From: Chara braunii
Taxonomy: Eukaryota > Streptophyta > Charophyceae > Charales > Characeae
Reading direction: 5' to 3'
Assembly: GCA_003427395.1 (NCBI GenBank)
Contig: BFEA01000375.1
Span: 1,272,113-1,336,112 of the forward strand
DNA length: 64,000 nt
Under the pieces are notes generated by a model. It made no database searches and was not told the origin of the DNA. It saw only the letters and a list, made by a program, of their open reading frames with translations. Shown piece after piece: positions 63,958-64,000 of this stretch. Both the position numbers and the translations under genes were made by a program. Position 1 is the first letter of the stretch. Every line of letters starts with the position of its first letter.

Positions 63958-64000
63958 TATTTGTTGTGTCTTGGTTGTCGTCCCCCTGAGACGGGGTGGT

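Larger units (their letters stand above)
59109..64000 (-). mobile_element. LINE retrotransposon, 5' end beyond the window
   Basis: Minus-strand order: APE-type endonuclease (63957-62994), reverse transcriptase (about 62640-60704), C-terminal thumb and zf-RVT-like region (to about 59490), 3' UTR, AATAAA (59134-59139) and a 16-nt poly(A) tail (59109-59124). It is a non-LTR element of the plant LINE type. The frame is broken repeatedly by frameshifts and stops and by the MITE at 62090-62296, so it is inactive. Any ORF1 would lie past 64000. Confidence 0.93.

Overview
The window is eukaryotic repeat-rich DNA with no intact, confidently functional protein gene. Coding capacity is limited to two decayed retroelements. 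The only recognisable RNA sequences are derivatives of U6 snRNA and of tRNA. The plant-like U6 spelling, the zf-RVT type LINE, the gag-like/GIY-YIG retroelement and the density of foldback repeats suggest a plant or streptophyte alga. A charophyte such as Chara is my best guess, but that is inference from family resemblance, not proof. A 935-base run of N at 46677-47611 marks an assembly gap.

Layout. 1-8.9 kb: a copy (A) of a long foldback repeat whose left arm enters at the window edge. 9-12.4 kb: anonymous DNA with one tandem duplication. 12.45-29.58 kb: a giant (about 17 kb) inverted repeat with arms B and C and a roughly 0.43 kb centre. Both outer ends carry the same terminal sequence and no transposase is visible. 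31.15-31.45 kb and 38.85-41.1 kb: partial further copies (D, E). 34.8-37.3 kb: a retroelement pseudogene (zinc knuckle, coiled coil, GIY-YIG nuclease) set among about 100-bp AT-rich tandem repeats. 37.8-38.5 kb: a 695-bp near-perfect inverted-repeat element. 42.5-44.2 kb: a 1.76-kb TIR element containing a 160-bp foldback. 44.3 kb: a U6 pseudogene with an internal duplication. 45-52.6 kb: pyrimidine-rich minisatellites and (GA)n/(CT)n tracts. 53-58.7 kb: a dense patch of MITE-like foldbacks, palindromes and tandem repeats. 59.1-64 kb: a minus-strand LINE (endonuclease, reverse transcriptase, C-terminal domain, AATAAA and poly(A) tail), broken by frameshifts and by a 205-bp TTAA-flanked MITE.

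The most unusual signal is in the foldback arms. They hold several tandem arrays of short hairpins in which the loop is constant while the stem sequence changes from unit to unit and stays base-paired. The clearest array is 25656-26647, where about eleven units share a 19-nt loop related to GTACCCTAGGGTTAGGGCG, have a unit length near 60 bp, and have different stems. Homologous arrays lie at the same place in arms A (2220-2925) and B (14826-15716). A second array of about 180-bp units with constant roughly 6-nt loops lies at 4895-5284, 17503-17891 and 21826-22032. This implies either selection on RNA or cruciform structure, or stem-templated correction.

The inner ends of the arms share a tRNA-like module. 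In two copies a U6 snRNA-like sequence follows about 470 bp downstream of it. The inner edge of four arms is marked by a palindrome related to AATACCCTTACAAGGGTATT.
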